DNA of 60,000 bases from Apostichopus japonicus (GCF_037975245.1 NC_092578.1:19321321-19381320), one strand, 5' to 3'. Shown: positions 1 through 15,064, counted from the stretch's first letter. Notes: generated by a model not told the origin, from the sequence alone. Made by a program: numbers and translations.

Positions 1-883
1 TTTATTTACAGTGAACAGATCTCTTAATCAGTTTGAATAATTTAAACGAACAGAAATGAGACACTGTAATAACCACGAATAAGTGCACATGATATTTTCA
101 CTTTTCTTAATGACGGCAATTCCTCACACTCAGAGCGAAACGACGCTTGAGAGATAATGCTTCTCTCATCTGATTGGCCAACCTTAAATGCATTATTTAA
201 AAGTCTTGATTGAGTAAAGATTTCCATCAGTGATTAATGACACATATCCGTGGTTGTTTTAACAGTCTACGTAGATCACAGGAAAGCCAGACTCTTAGAA
301 ACTTAGAAATTTAGCTGGTTGCCATGGTCACCAGGGCAGTTGTAGTCTGGTCGTATGACTGAGTATAGTGCTTGAGGCTGTTGAGATGAAATGTATCCGC
401 AGCGTCTACTGTATTATATGTTGGAGATAAAGTGAGTTGTATTGGCAGATATATCAGTGTTTGTACAGATGTGCTACTAGTATGGTAACAGTCTGTTGAC
501 CCTAAAATGTCATTATGGAGGCACCCCAGAAGACCATGTTACCCCCCTCCCCCCATTTGGTTTGTTTGTTGATGAAGATTAATTAACTCAGACTGGAATT
601 TTCATTTAACCTCCAACAAAACAAAGGAAAAAACAGGTGAATCTTGCTGTTACCCACATTTTATGTAGTAGAACAGCTGAGAGGTTATAGTATAATTTAC
701 ATAATTACTTCTAACTTTGGTTGTGCCATAAATAAATAACAAAATGTAGGTGTATTACTTCTATTTCTAATAAACACACAAAAAGTAAACTGAAGGTTGT
801 TGTGTTTTTTTTTTTATGCTCAAAGAAAGAGGTTAAAAATATGCTCAATCATATTAATCTTGTTCCTTTTTCTTCAAACATGG

Positions 884-1059
884 AGATTTCTCAGCCCAGG
901 CAGCAGATTTCTCAGCCCGAGCAGCAGATTTCTCAGCCCGAGCAGCAGATTTCTCAGCCCGAGCAGCAGATTTCTCAGCCCGAGCAGCAGATTTCTCAGC
1001 CCGAGCAGCAGATTTCTCAGCCCGAGCAGCAGATTTCTCAGCCCGAGCAGCAGATTTCT
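884..1059. repeat. 21-bp minisatellite, about 8 units
   Basis: The unit 'cagcagatttctcagcccga' plus one base is repeated about eight times almost without change. The first unit differs slightly (cccagg for cccgag). Because 21 is a multiple of 3, it reads as ISQPEQQ repeats in one frame, but there is no gene context around it. Confidence 0.95.
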
Positions 1060-1344
1060 ATACCAATTTGTTACATCTTGTGAAAAGGTAATGAAGGTCT
1101 TTCAATTTTTTGCTTACCTTGACAAGTTTCGTAACATTTTTGTAGAAACTGAGAGGAAGTAAGATGAGCAAGGTTATGACACTAATTACAAAGTATCGGT
1201 TGGCAAGAACATGATTTTCTGTAAATAAAAGAACAGCAAAAATTTAGAGCAGGTAAAATATAACAAAATAAACTTAAAATAAAACAAAACTGTTAGCAAA
1301 CTGCTTATCCACTAAAAAGCCTGTGTACGAGAATGTGTAAAAGT

Positions 1345-1400
1345 AAGTGGGCCTGACGTTTCGATCCTAACAGGGTCTTCTTCAGAGGCTGAATGAGAGA
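1345..1400. repeat. Retroelement-like fragment (gacgtttcgatcctaacagg motif)
   Basis: The stretch 'gacgtttcgatcctaacagg' followed by 'gtcttcttcagaggctgaat' resembles a short conserved segment often seen at retroelement ends in invertebrate genomes. I cannot assign a family from 55 bases. Confidence 0.3.
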
Positions 1401-1544
1401 GCCTTCAGAGAGAAAATATACTTAACACAAATTGAAAATACAGTGCATTTCTGCAGAATGCCTTAGAACTACAGTTTTTGATTACTGTACTGGTAATTTC
1501 TCTCCCTCCTCCTCCTCCACCCTCCCCAAACACCACTGACTTCC

Positions 1545-1850
1545 TTTTCTCTTAATGGTACAACCCAGGAGATTACCCTCATCCCCCACCCTACCTACCC
1601 CAACACCATTGACTTCCTTTCCTCTTAATGGTACAACCCAGCAGATTATCCCCACCCCCCCTCTCACACAATTTGCTTCCTCTTCTCTTAATGGTACAGC
1701 CCAGCAGATTATCCCCACCCCCTCTCACACCAATGACGTCCTCTTCTCTTAATGGTACAACCCAATATATACCCTCATTCCCTACCCTACCTACCTCAAC
1801 ACCATTGACTTCCTTTTCTCTTAATGGTACAACCCAACACTTTATCCTCC
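1545..1850. repeat. Degenerate minisatellite with 'cttaatggtacaaccca' core
   Basis: The core 'ttctcttaatggtacaaccc' occurs five times (about 1548, 1623, 1685, 1746 and 1819) with spacings of roughly 61-75 bp. The spacers between cores are pyrimidine-rich. Confidence 0.85.
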
Positions 1851-2520
1851 ATAATCATTAATTGTATAAATGAACGCAAGCTTCCTGAATGTAGAACGCA
1901 AGATGACCCTTTAGCATCACTAAGCTTGTCTATACTGATATATCTCTACCAGTTTGTTTAAAAACTCATCTACATATATACAGGCAGATAGTTTAAATAT
2001 ATTGCTGGTATGTGAGTTCACTCTTGGATAGATGGAACGGGAGAAACTTTTTTAATTTTGAAAATGTAGCATTAATAATTGACATCCACATGCCTGGTGT
2101 CTGCGGAGAGATAAGAACTAAAGCAAGCACAACCAGGCACGTCTATCTTGTCTTGTATTGGATTCGATACCAAATATGAAGGTACCAGATTTGGATCTTG
2201 AAGAAACAGTAATGAGATATCCCTAAAACTGTTAACGGGTCACTCTAGACATGGCAGAGTACATACATAGGAGTGCAGTAGTTGTGAGAAGACATGTGAG
2301 AAGTAAATAACAAACTTTATTTTGTTACTAATTTACAATTCCATACAGGAATGATGATAATAGACATAAACAAAAATGCAATACATGTATTTTACCTGTT
2401 GTTATCATAGTGTCACCAATTGGGCAAACTACTCTTTCGACTAAACTGCAGTAGCATCAAGTGATGTATCTTTCTGTTTCAAATTTACAGCTGCTTTTAA
2501 TATAGTTTAATTATGCTTAC

Positions 2521-5500
2521 CTCCAAATATTCTCTCACAAACCTGGCTGATTGTATCTCCAATTATGACATGGTAACCAATCATAGCTGTTGAGAGGTAA
2601 ACAGACATAAAATTAGATTCCACACACCAAAAAAAAAGAGAAAAAAAGAAGAAGATAAATGGGAAGTATATATCATCTATTTGAAAAGATTATAACTTAC
2701 ATTTAAATCATGTCCAAACATGAGGTGTCAACTGCAATTTTAGGCAGATTTCCATAAGGTGACATTGAAATTAAATTCAACTGTCATTGGCCTATTTAAC
2801 TTTCAATATGTTAACACATACACAGAATTGTTTATTAAGTCTGACAAATTTGGACATTTTAGTGTAAGATTGAATTAAGTGAAAGCAAAGATCCAGTTTC
2901 TAATTTGGAAACTCATACAACTCTTGGAATATGCAAAATGACTGCTCAAATATATATATATACAATCTGTATAAAATTAAGTATCATTTTAATACAGTAA
3001 AATCCTTGAAGTTTAGAAATACTAAAAAGTTAATATGAATGTGGCTGGTAGGATTAAATCATGGTTAAAGGTGTTGCTGGTTATAACATGGATATTAATT
3101 ATAGTACTGGACATCTGTTGTAACATGAGTAAGTTTCCACTGCCAAATGAAGTGCAGTAATATATTCACACATATTATGCAATTCGCTTTAGTCTTTTTG
3201 ATAAAAAGAAGTTGCAATTTCACCAACCATAATAAAGCATGAATAAAATGCATATATATCAAGATAAAAACAAATTTGAGCTAAAATCCCACAAAAAATG
3301 AAATTAATTACTTCCACTAGTAACATTTTTATATCAAATCATGAAGCTGGAGTGTTAATATTTTTGTAACGTTAATTTTGATATGAAAAGGGAGGGGGTG
3401 GGGGTAGGTATAACAAGGGTTCAGATACATCAACTTATGTCACTCACCAACAAGTGGATATGCAAATTGAATACAGGTTAAGAAATAGTAGCCTGGTAAG
3501 CCGTAGGATGCTTGTAGCAAGTCTTGATAACTTCGAGAACCAGCTAACTCTGCAGCTTTCATTAATATGTTAAGTGAGTAATCTGCAGTTAGAGGAGAAA
3601 ACAAATTAGGGCTGCATTACATATGTTTATTGATTTTGCAAAGGTGGGACCAATGGGGGCCACAGATCTGCCCCTTCCACTCCCCCACCCACAACTTTCA
3701 AACTTAAAAATCATCCGCCCTTTAAAGATGAGCGATATGATACACCTTGTACACGGTAGGAACCACAACAGTCTCATCGTGATTTGGATACCTGACACGT
3801 GTGTTTACGTTCGATTATTTACAGTAGAGAAATACGAAACGCTAGACGAAACGTTAGACAGCAGTGCTATAAACATTGTAGTTATGCCTAGCAGCTTCTA
3901 GTACAGGACTGTCCTTACACGTGACCTTATGTTAGGCTAACTATAAACAAATACTGTTATTACTGGAATAGGTTCCTCAGAAAGGGTCTGCACAATCACC
4001 TGGACCTTGTTGATTTGTATTTTGTGTCTCTTACCTGTAATACCAGCGATAGCAAATAGTAGAATGACACCCAGTGGCAGACCTGCTTGCTTGAAGGCAT
4101 ACGGTGTACCTGAAAGAATCACAAGAATAAGAAAAACAGAAATTACAAAATTAGTTGCATTTGGACAGAATAATTTACATACCTGTACCTGTAATAGATA
4201 CACTGTGAGTTTACACTACAGTCTGGTAAGATAACATGAAAGATATTTGTCTAACATTATGCAATGTTTCAACACACAACTTCAATGTGCACAGGTCTAT
4301 AGTGCCAAATGTTAAACCAAACTACAAAAATACATCACTTGTGGTATTGATGAGGTCAAAGCAGGTCATACCTACATGTGCATGAGAGGTTGCCTGAAAC
4401 GACTAGCAGTCCTAGTGGTCTACAAGTTAGTGTCATACACACTCCTCCCCTCACACAGGCAGGTGTGTTTTACATTCAGACCGAGGACCCCATTGTTTTT
4501 TCCATTGTTCAAATCCACGTATCCTAACCTTAACAATACCCCATAACAATAAAATTGTTGATACAATTGTGCAAATCAAATTAAATTGTTCATTTCATTG
4601 ATGGAAAAAAAAATTGTCCTTTTGCATCATACAATTTTTTTTTTACTAAGTTGAGCTTTCATTTGTAATGCAATAAATATGTTAATCCTTTCTTCAAAAT
4701 TAATAAGAGTTAAAAGATTTGTCAAGGGTTGAACATTCTTGTTGCAAGTTTGTCAAGTTTTTGCGAAAGAAAGATTGTAACAAAACTAACAATAAAAATG
4801 TTGCAAGCTACCTGCATGCATCATTCATTCTTCTAAGTGTTTTCACTGTTGAACAAAGAACTATAAAGCAACACCTTGTATCTGGCAGCAGGGCAAAACG
4901 TACTCCTCCACATTGACATTATGTGTGAAGATATACCCACCAGAATTCAAGTTCTCCTTACCAAAGGTAGTCGCCATGGTTACTATGAAATTTGATCATG
5001 ACTTTCTTGACTTCAAAATAGACATTTATAATGCAACTCTTATACTGTTTGATGTCACACATAGAACGTTGTAAAGCTGTTGTAGGAGTATTTAGAGGTA
5101 TTTGAAATGTTTGAATCTGCCCTGTTGTTCATATTTGAATTTGTCTGCAAGCTGTCCACCTGCTTAATTTATACACTTATTATGACAACAACTAGTTACC
5201 TGCAACTGCAAGTGTTGGTTTTGCTGATTACATACAGCTTTTTAATTTAGTCGACAGAGTTGATCTTGTAACTCAAAAATGCAAATATGATAAAAGTATT
5301 ATGAAGTGATATTAATGACTTTTCCCCTTTAAAACACAAGTTGGCTCCTGACCACAAGAGTTGTTCAACCTCAACTATATGATTCCTGACAGTTGGCCCA
5401 AGTGACCATTCTCTGCTGTACACAGTAAACATACAAGTTGTTTTGTGTTTATACTTTCATCCCAAATTGTGCTAGCTAATTAGCTAACTATAGAATTTCC

Positions 5501-8500
5501 ACAAAAAAAAGGGTTTCTAATCAAAGTACTGTATTACATTTGTTTCGCTTTAAATGTCACTATATAAAGGCATGCATGATTAAATTCTGTGTCTGCTTGT
5601 TAATTATAATTAGCTTTATGCCTAGCGGAGAGACATTACCGGCAAAAAGGTGCCACAGAGACCCAACAAGTGCCAGCCTGAGAATAATTCAAATTAAAAC
5701 ATTGCAGTCCATAACAACCATAATGCAACATTTAATAGGCCTACATGACCAATATATATGCGTGTGTGGTGATGTGATGTATTACGATGCTATTATCACA
5801 ATTATCCTTATTCTGGTCTAGTGCCTTCCTAAAAAAATATTGCATTTCTTGAGATTAACTTTCGTCTAAAAGCAATTATTATTGACTTGCAATAATGTCT
5901 CTTGAGAATTTAGCCACCAGAGAGAAAAAGAGGCCGCATGAAATTTGATGCATTTTAAATTTGACGTCTACAGTTGAGTCATAATGATCCCACAGTTGTT
6001 ATATTCATGTGTTTCAGGCAGCCTCCTGCTACACTGTAGGTCTGTCTCTCAAGTACGGGGGCTTTTTGGTTGATTTTTTGTCTTAAATTACCACTGACAG
6101 ACATAACAGAACTATCAGCTCAAAAAGACAACTTTTTCAGACTTTTGTGCCTATTATTTTAGTGTAGTAATTATCATTTCAAATTAAGAACTGGACTGAG
6201 GCACACAATTTGTATTGTTTCAATCAAATAATGATTAAATAGTAAAAAAAAATCCACATTTAATGAGCCTAAATATCTAGTTGCAGGAAAAGACATAATG
6301 TAACAATTTCAGTTATGCAGTACAAATTATATTTTACACAAGAGTTGGTTATAATTTCATTGTTACATCTACACAGAACAACTAGGCTGTATAGAACACT
6401 GCATTTCGAAAAGAGGAAAACTGAATTTCTAGTTGCAGGAAAGGACATAATGTAACAATTTCAGTTATGCAGTACAAATTATATTCTACACAGAGTTGGT
6501 TATAATTTCATTGTTACATCTACACAGAACAACTAGGCTGCATAGAACACTGCATTTCGACAAGAGGAAAACTGTCAATTTTAAAATACAACTATATGTA
6601 ATCAGTTTCTAATTAGCCTCTTACTTCAGAGACTCCATGAGATTTTTGTAATGTCCTCTTTTCCAACCCTACCCCTTACCTCCTCCCCCCCCTCTTTGTC
6701 TTACTGACATATTTGCTTATTTTACACATCTTTGTGATATTTATTACACCACTCGGTATATCCCAACCACTCCATGTATATTAGCATGTATTTTAGCTAA
6801 AATCAATGTGTGTCTTTTGAAAGCTAATTCACAGCCATCATTTACCAGCTCTCCGAAGTGACCTAGCCAACCGTTACTCCTATCACCTCGTCTATTTACT
6901 TAACATAACCCTCAACCTGGTAGTAGAGAGATGAAGCCAACGGTTCCTATTTAGAGTTCATTATGCGGACTGGCCTCGCAGGTTTAATCAGTTTCTGGAG
7001 GAGAGAGAGAGAGTAGGCTTTTCAGTCCTTTAACCTCCTCCTCCTCCTCTCGAGATGCCAGGTGGTGAATAAACGGCAAATGAATTCGAGAATTGATCCG
7101 ATTGACTTATTATGCGCTGCAAGAAGTGGCCGTATACATCCACTGTAGGAGAGGTATAACACCCAGCACAGTCGGGAAGTAATTAATATCTCCCGTGGAT
7201 TTTGAAACGCTTTGCAGGACTGCTCTATATAGTAGATTACTACTGCTATATGCAAGAGTCAGAATAGCATGGTTGAATCAGGGAGTTCTTATGGCTCCCT
7301 GGTTGAATGTAAAGTGAATTTGAATCAGAAGAATTAAGTTCTCAGTAGGAAGGTGGTCATGCTAATATACTTCTTTGGTTATTTAAATCTAAAAGTTTAT
7401 ATAAGGACAAAGAAAACCTTGAGAATTCTAGTAATTTTTCATCACGTACAATTTTACATGTACAGTGAGTGCTTAAGTTCATACGGAGGCTATACTTGGA
7501 AGTTTTTGTTTATTACAACAAATTTGTCTTTTCATATATGTTATGATAAAACTTCCATACTGCAGTTTAATGCTACAGCTGGTACGTATTCAGCATCATA
7601 GGTATAAATTATGAGACACAATTTGGGATCACCAAACCGACTTGGGTCCAATATGTATAAATAATAAATGTCTGATGATAATTTGACCAATTCTGATTTT
7701 AATGGTTTGATTAGAACAATTTCTCTTGAAAATTTGGAAATCTGGTTGGAAGACATTATAATCATATCTTACAAGAGTCTATGAGGGGCATCACAAGATT
7801 TGCTGCAGTGGGTTTTTGTAAGTAGTTGCACTTACCTATCTCCCCATGAAATAGGCACTCCAATCAACACAGACTTCCAAAATTGATGTTTAAACTCGGT
7901 CTGCACCTCAGTGCTAAGAAGGTAAATATCAACACCAAGACTAAACTAGGTATAATTTAACCCAAACATGTTAGCTATATTACTTAATTGATTACTTAAT
8001 TAACTCCTAGTCTACCTGAAACATATTTTGCACTTTTCTTTTTCATTATCCTGATGCAGTGTTTTATCAACAAAAGCACGTTTAGGGTTCTAAACACTTT
8101 CATGTGGATTAAAATTATTAGAATACAAATAGACCTCCTGAAGATTTGGGGCTGTTGTCAAGAAATCCATGACATACTACACTTGCAACCCAATATTAAA
8201 GATTTGTTACATCATTACATTGTGACCATGCAAACACAAGAGTGTAACGATATGTAATATTCGCATACATGCATAAAACTGGTTTGGCTCTGGGCTTACA
8301 GGGAGAGGAGTACGCTCACTGCAAACACAAGCAGGTACAGTCCATCATCTTGAAATAAAACGAGTGTCATAACTGAACGGTGCATGGGTTTAATTATACA
8401 AATATTGCTATTAATTACTATTAAAGGTGGTATTTAATAGACTGCCACCTCACAAATAATTATCTGTAGATTAAAATATCAGTAGATGATGATGATATTT

Positions 8501-11500
8501 GTTGAAATTCAAGTGACATTCTTGATATAGCGGCCTCACAAAAATAACATTTTTTTTATCTCATTAATTCAATTTGCTTTCAAAATGTTATCTGTGTCTT
8601 GGGAGCAACAATGCCCCAACTGTGTTCAAACAGATTTCTATCAGTTTTCTTTGAAAGAGGCTTACATAAGTTATACTGCACAGCCAAGACGTTGAAGGTG
8701 ATACAGTCCTGTGAAACTTCCAGGATTCTTTATTAAAGGCCATGATTTATGATAGCAATTAATTTCATCAAGTGTCCCCTAACGTTTGGGGGCCATCAGA
8801 CTGTGAATAAAATATGACACCTACATTTACATAAATAGGATCAGATAAACATGTATCTTCATTCTTTCTGCAAAGAAAGTTGCTCGCAGACGTCAAAGAT
8901 CTTACATAAAATGAAACTCAATTCAGTCTGCGTAAAGGCATTTCTTGGACGAAACACTTACAGTATGGCCACTTTTGAGGAAAGAGAATAGCTAGATGTT
9001 TTCTGCAAAGTACAAAACTGGTAGAACAGTAAAAATACCATTTAAACAGAGGTATAGATATATATTCACAATGGAAAGGGTAAGAGGGGAAGGACATCGA
9101 ATGTATTGGGAGTTCACAAAAGGGGTGAAACAATTGAACACCTGGGGTGACTAGTTCTACTGTACATTAATGCACATAACAGCTGTACGGAAGGGGTACT
9201 AATACACAGCAATTACTATTAAATCCTGTCCTCTTTCAGGCCTCCATTACACTCTCCTGCTATCCTTACCATCTTATCCACCCCCCCTCCCCCACATCCA
9301 CCCTCCCTCACTCATAGAAACATGTCAAAGGTTTCTGTATATTACTCCATGTGCACATTGTAAATATCAGCAGCTTCAAATAGAGTATATTCATGAACTT
9401 GCAACACCTACAATAATTAAAAGTCCCTTTTTCAGTACTGGTGGATAATAATTTAATGCACATTTTGCACCTTAGTATAAAATGGCAGTTTTGAGGATTA
9501 TAAATTTCTTTTGTCATAAAATGTTGAAAATGAAAAATACTAGAAATCTTTATATTTTATCCATTTTAATTAATATTTAGCTATATATGCAATACCACAT
9601 AATTTAGTTATTCTTGGCCTTGGACGAAAACATAGATCAATTTGTGACAGCTCCTGCTTTTAATTTTTTTAATTTTTTATATTTTCAAATGAGGAAGTGA
9701 TATGAGAAAGACATTGTAGCATATTTTTAAACATAATTAGCATTTGTCTATCAAACACCAGTCATAATTGGTTAAGTTATGTTATGAAAATGTTCTAACA
9801 GAGGTCTTAAAATACTTGACTCAATCTGTCAGATAGGAAATACTAATTATACTTGGAAAGAGAACGTGGAACTAGCTAGGGTGGTGAGACACTCTAAAGC
9901 AACAGCAAAACCAAACTTCACAAACTGAAATTGCGAGATCTTTCCTCATGTTTTCCCGAGATCTCCATGTTTGACTGGATATTAAATTTCAAATGTTCCA
10001 TTTAACATCCATGGATGAATGTAACAGAAAGCATGAATGGAGGTAACCACTCCGTGCTCCAAAAGGACATTTTAGGACAGATTGATGCAACCCTGGCTAA
10101 CAGTGGGATATATATAGACAGTATGACTAAGTGTTAATAAAAACGGTGTTACTGATTGGGTTTGAGAATGTTACATATTACAGAAAATGGTTTAAGAATT
10201 AAAAGGAGAAGATATGGCTGGCCTGTTGTCCAGAGGAAGGTTGTAAAGGAGAGGTGTTTAAATCACTGATCAGACATGCAACTTTACATTAACGTCATAA
10301 CAATAATGTTTACCAAGATATGCCGAAGGAAATTGCGCTAAAAGGGACAAGAAATATAAAAGTTAAAACAGAGAAAAGTAATAACAAAATCAGTCTTTTT
10401 GGCACAACAAAAAGTGTGGATGTCAGTTGAAAATGGATTTATTGTGGCTTGGATTTATATAGTCTCAGTGCATTGAAGGGGAAAGAACTGTTATTATACC
10501 ATCTAAGCACATACATCTTCACTTTTCAAAACACACTGCCAATAGCTATGGTGATTCTTAAACTGTACTACCAGTTACTTTCTAATATCCCATATCAAGT
10601 TTGCTGGTTGCAAACTACCTAGTAGGTAAAACCATACATATATACAAAGAATCACAGTATTACGTACATGCACTAAATTGAATAAAAGCTGAAGCATATA
10701 AGTCACAATGCACCTCTTTTAATGTGTAATTCACACTATACTCCAGATTTGACATTGCGTTAAAATGTTATTTAATTACTATAATTTTCATGGAGTTGGT
10801 TGTTTCCAAATACTGCAAAGCATCCAGGGTAAATGTTGGATCAGTTGCTCTATGGTTGGATGTAGTCTGCGCTTCGTGAGTTACAAGAAGGGCACAATAT
10901 TGAAGTATGTAGGCAATACACTCACAGAGCTAGTTTACTAAACCCGCCAAGCAAGTTCATTCGTAACACCAATCCAGTTTGGAGTTTCGATTTGCGAAAG
11001 GGATTGTGGGGTTAATGGAATACACACAAACCTCGCTCGGCATTGTTAAGAATTTTTAGACCAAAAAGACCGCTAACATGTTACGCAAGAAACGAATCAT
11101 CCAAGATACACTCGAGTTTTGACTAGGGCTATGTGTTGTAGGTAAGGTGATATGATCTTTTCTCCACAAATTTTCAGGATATGCGCTTGTGCAGTTAAAC
11201 TCCGAAGTTCGAACAGGCCTTATACAAATTGCGGGGAATTTAGCAAGATATGCACACTACATGTGCAGGGATATTTGATGAGTTGTGGTTGCTGGTGAAA
11301 TCGCTGCAGGTCATAGCATGGAGGTACTATATACGGAGTTGGCGAGGAGGAAAGAGTGGCAGGGTTGACTTCAACATTCCTGGATTATTTTTACACAATG
11401 TTGAAGGGGCTCAATGAAATCAGATTAAAAGTGCAGTATTTTTATGCTGGTACTTTTTCTAGACACTTGTTATACTTGATTTCCGACATTCACAGCTTAT

Positions 11501-14500
11501 ATGCAGAGCCTATAACATTTTAAAAGTTGTTTACTGTGCAGCCTTCTATTCGTATGAGTTGTAACGCACGTTATCTGCTAGGCTGGTCGGTGGGAGATAA
11601 GGTAGCTTATAAAACAAGGTTTCCACAATTTGACCTCTAGTGACCCCAAATGGACATGGACCTCCAAGACCCTATTGTTTTTGGTGGAGGTGTGTATAAC
11701 CACATACAGTAGACAGTAACCTGCGTTTATCCTTTTTAAGAAAAAGTCGCCCAGGAAAGAACCTGGGCACGAAAACCAAACTACCGAACGACTGATCCGC
11801 TCTCAATCCCAGTCCCCTTGCATCGAGACTGTGATTGTGTGATCATCCTCGGGTGTGTATCACCATTCCCCTCAAAAGGGAACAGATACTACACATGATC
11901 TTAACCAAAAGACCTGTGTTTATCATGCCATAGTGTTATTGTATCAAAATGGTGGTTCGGGCCATTTCTATTGTAACAGCTAGTTCTCCTTATACTAACA
12001 AGCAGAACTTTCTAGTGTACTGAAGTCATCGAAACCTCAATGCATTTTGCATTCTGGTTTACATAACGCGGTTGAGCAATTTTGAACAGCGCCGATAGCA
12101 ACAGCGTAATTTTAGACAACGACGTATGTTTAGACAACGGAAGTTAAGACATCAACGTGAGTTTGAGCAACAACGTGGTAAAACAGCAGCAACAACTTAA
12201 GTTTAGACAACAACAAACTTAGTTCAGACAACGAAATAAGTTTTCCCTTTTCACGTTCCATATAAGTATTGACCATAGCTGTATGTATTGACTGTACACT
12301 AGCGTCTAATAACCGACGGTAGCAAGCTGTGTGACGTGTATTTTCTGGGATCGATGGTGGTGTCTAACACTTCCGTTACACCTCATTCGAAACTAGGTCA
12401 TATTACCGGCATGAGACATTTCTTTGTGCGCGAGTCTTCACACCCTTTAAGCAAGTGAACTCATCTTTGAATGAATTATTTGTGAGGGTATTAAGCAAGT
12501 TAACTCATCTTTTAATGAATTATTTGTGAGGGTATGTAGGTTCTTCCTGACAATCACATTTCTCACCGATAATTCCCGACCCAAGAATACTGTTGGCTAA
12601 ATTGACACTTCCTCCAGTGAGTCCGCTAGTAGGTTGGGTAGGTTCTTCCTCCTCGATCAGCTTGATGCCGTCACTATTGTTCACCGGAGCAAGATCATCC
12701 TAACATTGATGAAAAGAAAAATAAGTGCAGTGAGCATCATATCGTTGCACATGCTGGGAAATACGTTTTATGGATATTTTCTTGTTTGTCCCTTGGATAA
12801 CCAGGTACTTACCGTTTGCTTGTCTGAACAGCAAATTTGAATGTCCAAGAAAAATGTAACAAATTTAAAATATATACGAACAAGGATTCATAAATACACT
12901 GAAAGGAGAGATGTGTACTGTTGGTGATGTGATTTTAGGGAGATGTGATGGAGGTTAATAATAGTTAATCCTTTGTAATTGGGCTTATTTGGTTATAATG
13001 CGCAAGATTCTGAAATTAAGATTTGGTCCAGTGACACGTACACCTATATGTGTGTCATTGCACATGTACAACTTTATATCCTGTACACCAATATGAATTG
13101 TCTAAACTCAAAATATTACTGGTTAGGGTAAATTTTAAAAACTTTACATTTATGATAATTCTTGCAATGTACAGTAGTTCAACAAATTGGGAAGCTAGAT
13201 GATGGCAAGATATCCCTTATCCTCTGAATCTACTTATTTATTGGACAGGTAAGGAAAGTATATTTGTTGCTCATGGCAGGATAGAGGTGTAGATCCCAAG
13301 TAAATTAACAGACAAAATTTAAAAGTTTTAGTTAATATATCTAATGAAGTATTCTCTTGTATGTGAAGTATGAGGGATCTAATTTGTATAATACACTGTT
13401 ATGAAGGCAAAAGAACCTTTTCCTTACAAGTGTGTTTAATTCATAATGTTTTTTGTAACTTACTTCAAATTCCAATATTCACAGTTATTACAGTCCTCTT
13501 TGGTTTCCTAAATGGAAAACTATGGAGTCCCTCTAACCGACCTTGTGAGAATTGTGATGGGGACCGCGGATTACAAAGTTGGCAATGACTATAACGTGGA
13601 TCACAAAGTCGGTAATTACTATTATGGTTAGATTCATCGGCGGAGTGTATAGCCTAGTGGTTAACGCCGGCGTCTCCCAGTCATGAGATCCCCGGTTCGA
13701 TTCCCGCCGACAGCAATGTGTGTCGTCTGGCAAGGGTGTTGTTCAATAACAACTTCCCGACATGGACGTTAAATGTATGTGTGCCGAGAGATTGGCTTCG
13801 GTCAGCTTGCGAGTCTATAAGCCTCCATGGCTTCTTTCGCGAATTCCTGCTTGCGGGAAGATCACATACATACATCTAAGACGGCAGCATACAGAAACTT
13901 TGTACTCAAAGCCGAAGACAGAGTAAATTAATCAGGTCAAACAACCGGAGTCTATGCATCCTACGTTCTTCACTACCGCCCTCATTATCTTTCGAGAAAC
14001 ATTTCATAATGTAATTTTGATTTGTACATAGGTCTGCCACAACATATGCAGGTACAACCTAGAGATGCCACTAGCAGTTGTTGATAACCCCAAAAAATAT
14101 GAAATTGGCTGCATGTCACTATGACTGTCAGAAGACATCCATCGCCAGTACTTGACTTTCTCATATACAGATATTCTATGAATTAATATGTCATGTGTGT
14201 GGAGTAAAATTGTTAGTCTCTTAGCTTAATCCAGTTTTGTTGAAAATTCTCCTTTTTATAACCTCATTTCTGTTTATTCTGACAGTTTAGAAACAGGTTA
14301 GAATTTGGCAATGAGATGTGGGCAAGATTCAACAAGATGCATCATACATGTAAAGTGCAAAAGGTAATTTATGTAAATTATTAAAATCAATGGTTAAGAT
14401 AGTGTTCAATATTGATAGGTTTGGTAACATGTATGCAAAATGCAAATTTATTGGAAACTTCCAAAGCTTTTTACACTTTTTCATTATTATTTGAATGAAA

Positions 14501-15064
14501 CTGGACTATGAAACCTAATCAGCTATATTGTCTTTAGATAATTTAAAGTAATTAACATTACTGTACAAAAAACAAATTTAACAATATTAGTAGAAGAAAA
14601 ATGCTGTTTTAGATTTTGCAATGTTACGTCATGATGTTTAGGTTTTTCTATGCAACAAATGATGAGTTATTTTTAGATGAGTTATAGTATAATACCAACA
14701 TACTTTTTTGTGGTAAATTTACAACTCTTTGATCAGTAACCAGTACTGGTTACTAGGCCAAACTGCCTAATCAATACAATTGGTTTTCACACATGACATT
14801 GTCTCAGGGTGTGATCTACATCACACATGCCACAAGTATTGATTTTATTGTGTTATTAATGGATTCCAGCAACTAGTGGTCTATTTCATTTCAGGGTACT
14901 GAACACTGTTCCACGTGCAGTGTGATAAATTATTTGCATCTTTTGATTTGCTAGGCTGTTGTGTTTACTTTAAAATAATTATGGGGATAATGCAATGTTC
15001 AATTTCTTAAATATATATATATATATATATATATATACTGTATATATATATATATATATATACA

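Larger units (their letters stand above)
1..2520. other. Intron or downstream part of the SLC38A11-like gene
   Basis: No further transporter exon was found on the minus strand here, so this is read as an intron whose next exon lies outside the window. It holds two minisatellites (884-1059 and about 1545-1850) and a short retroelement-like fragment near 1345-1400. The rest is unremarkable AT-rich DNA. Confidence 0.5.
4110..12566. other. Long intron 2 of the SLC38A11-like gene
   Basis: No coding exon is supported between the second and third transporter exons. Contents noted separately: a 152-bp tandem duplication (6276-6575), a fragment of the 145-bp repeat family (11612-11687), a U2-snRNA-derived sequence (11746-11926), an interspersed repeat (12266-12450) and a 44-bp duplication (12449-12536). 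The remainder is unique-looking AT-rich DNA. Confidence 0.7.

Noticed and set aside
797-1162. ISQPEQQ and FLSPSSR repeat proteins
   Set aside because: A 21-bp minisatellite is open in several frames because its length is a multiple of three. No splice or gene context supports coding.
4007-4234. Plus-strand 75-codon frame over 4.0-4.2 kb
   Set aside because: It is antisense to transporter exon 3, which has clear splice sites and family similarity on the minus strand.
11746-11926. Functional U2 snRNA gene
   Set aside because: No Sm site and a diverged central region, with a partial second copy elsewhere.
13639-13715. tRNA gene
   Set aside because: The A and B boxes are present, but the same head plus a 150-bp body recurs at 49.2 kb and the acceptor stem does not close, so it is a SINE head.
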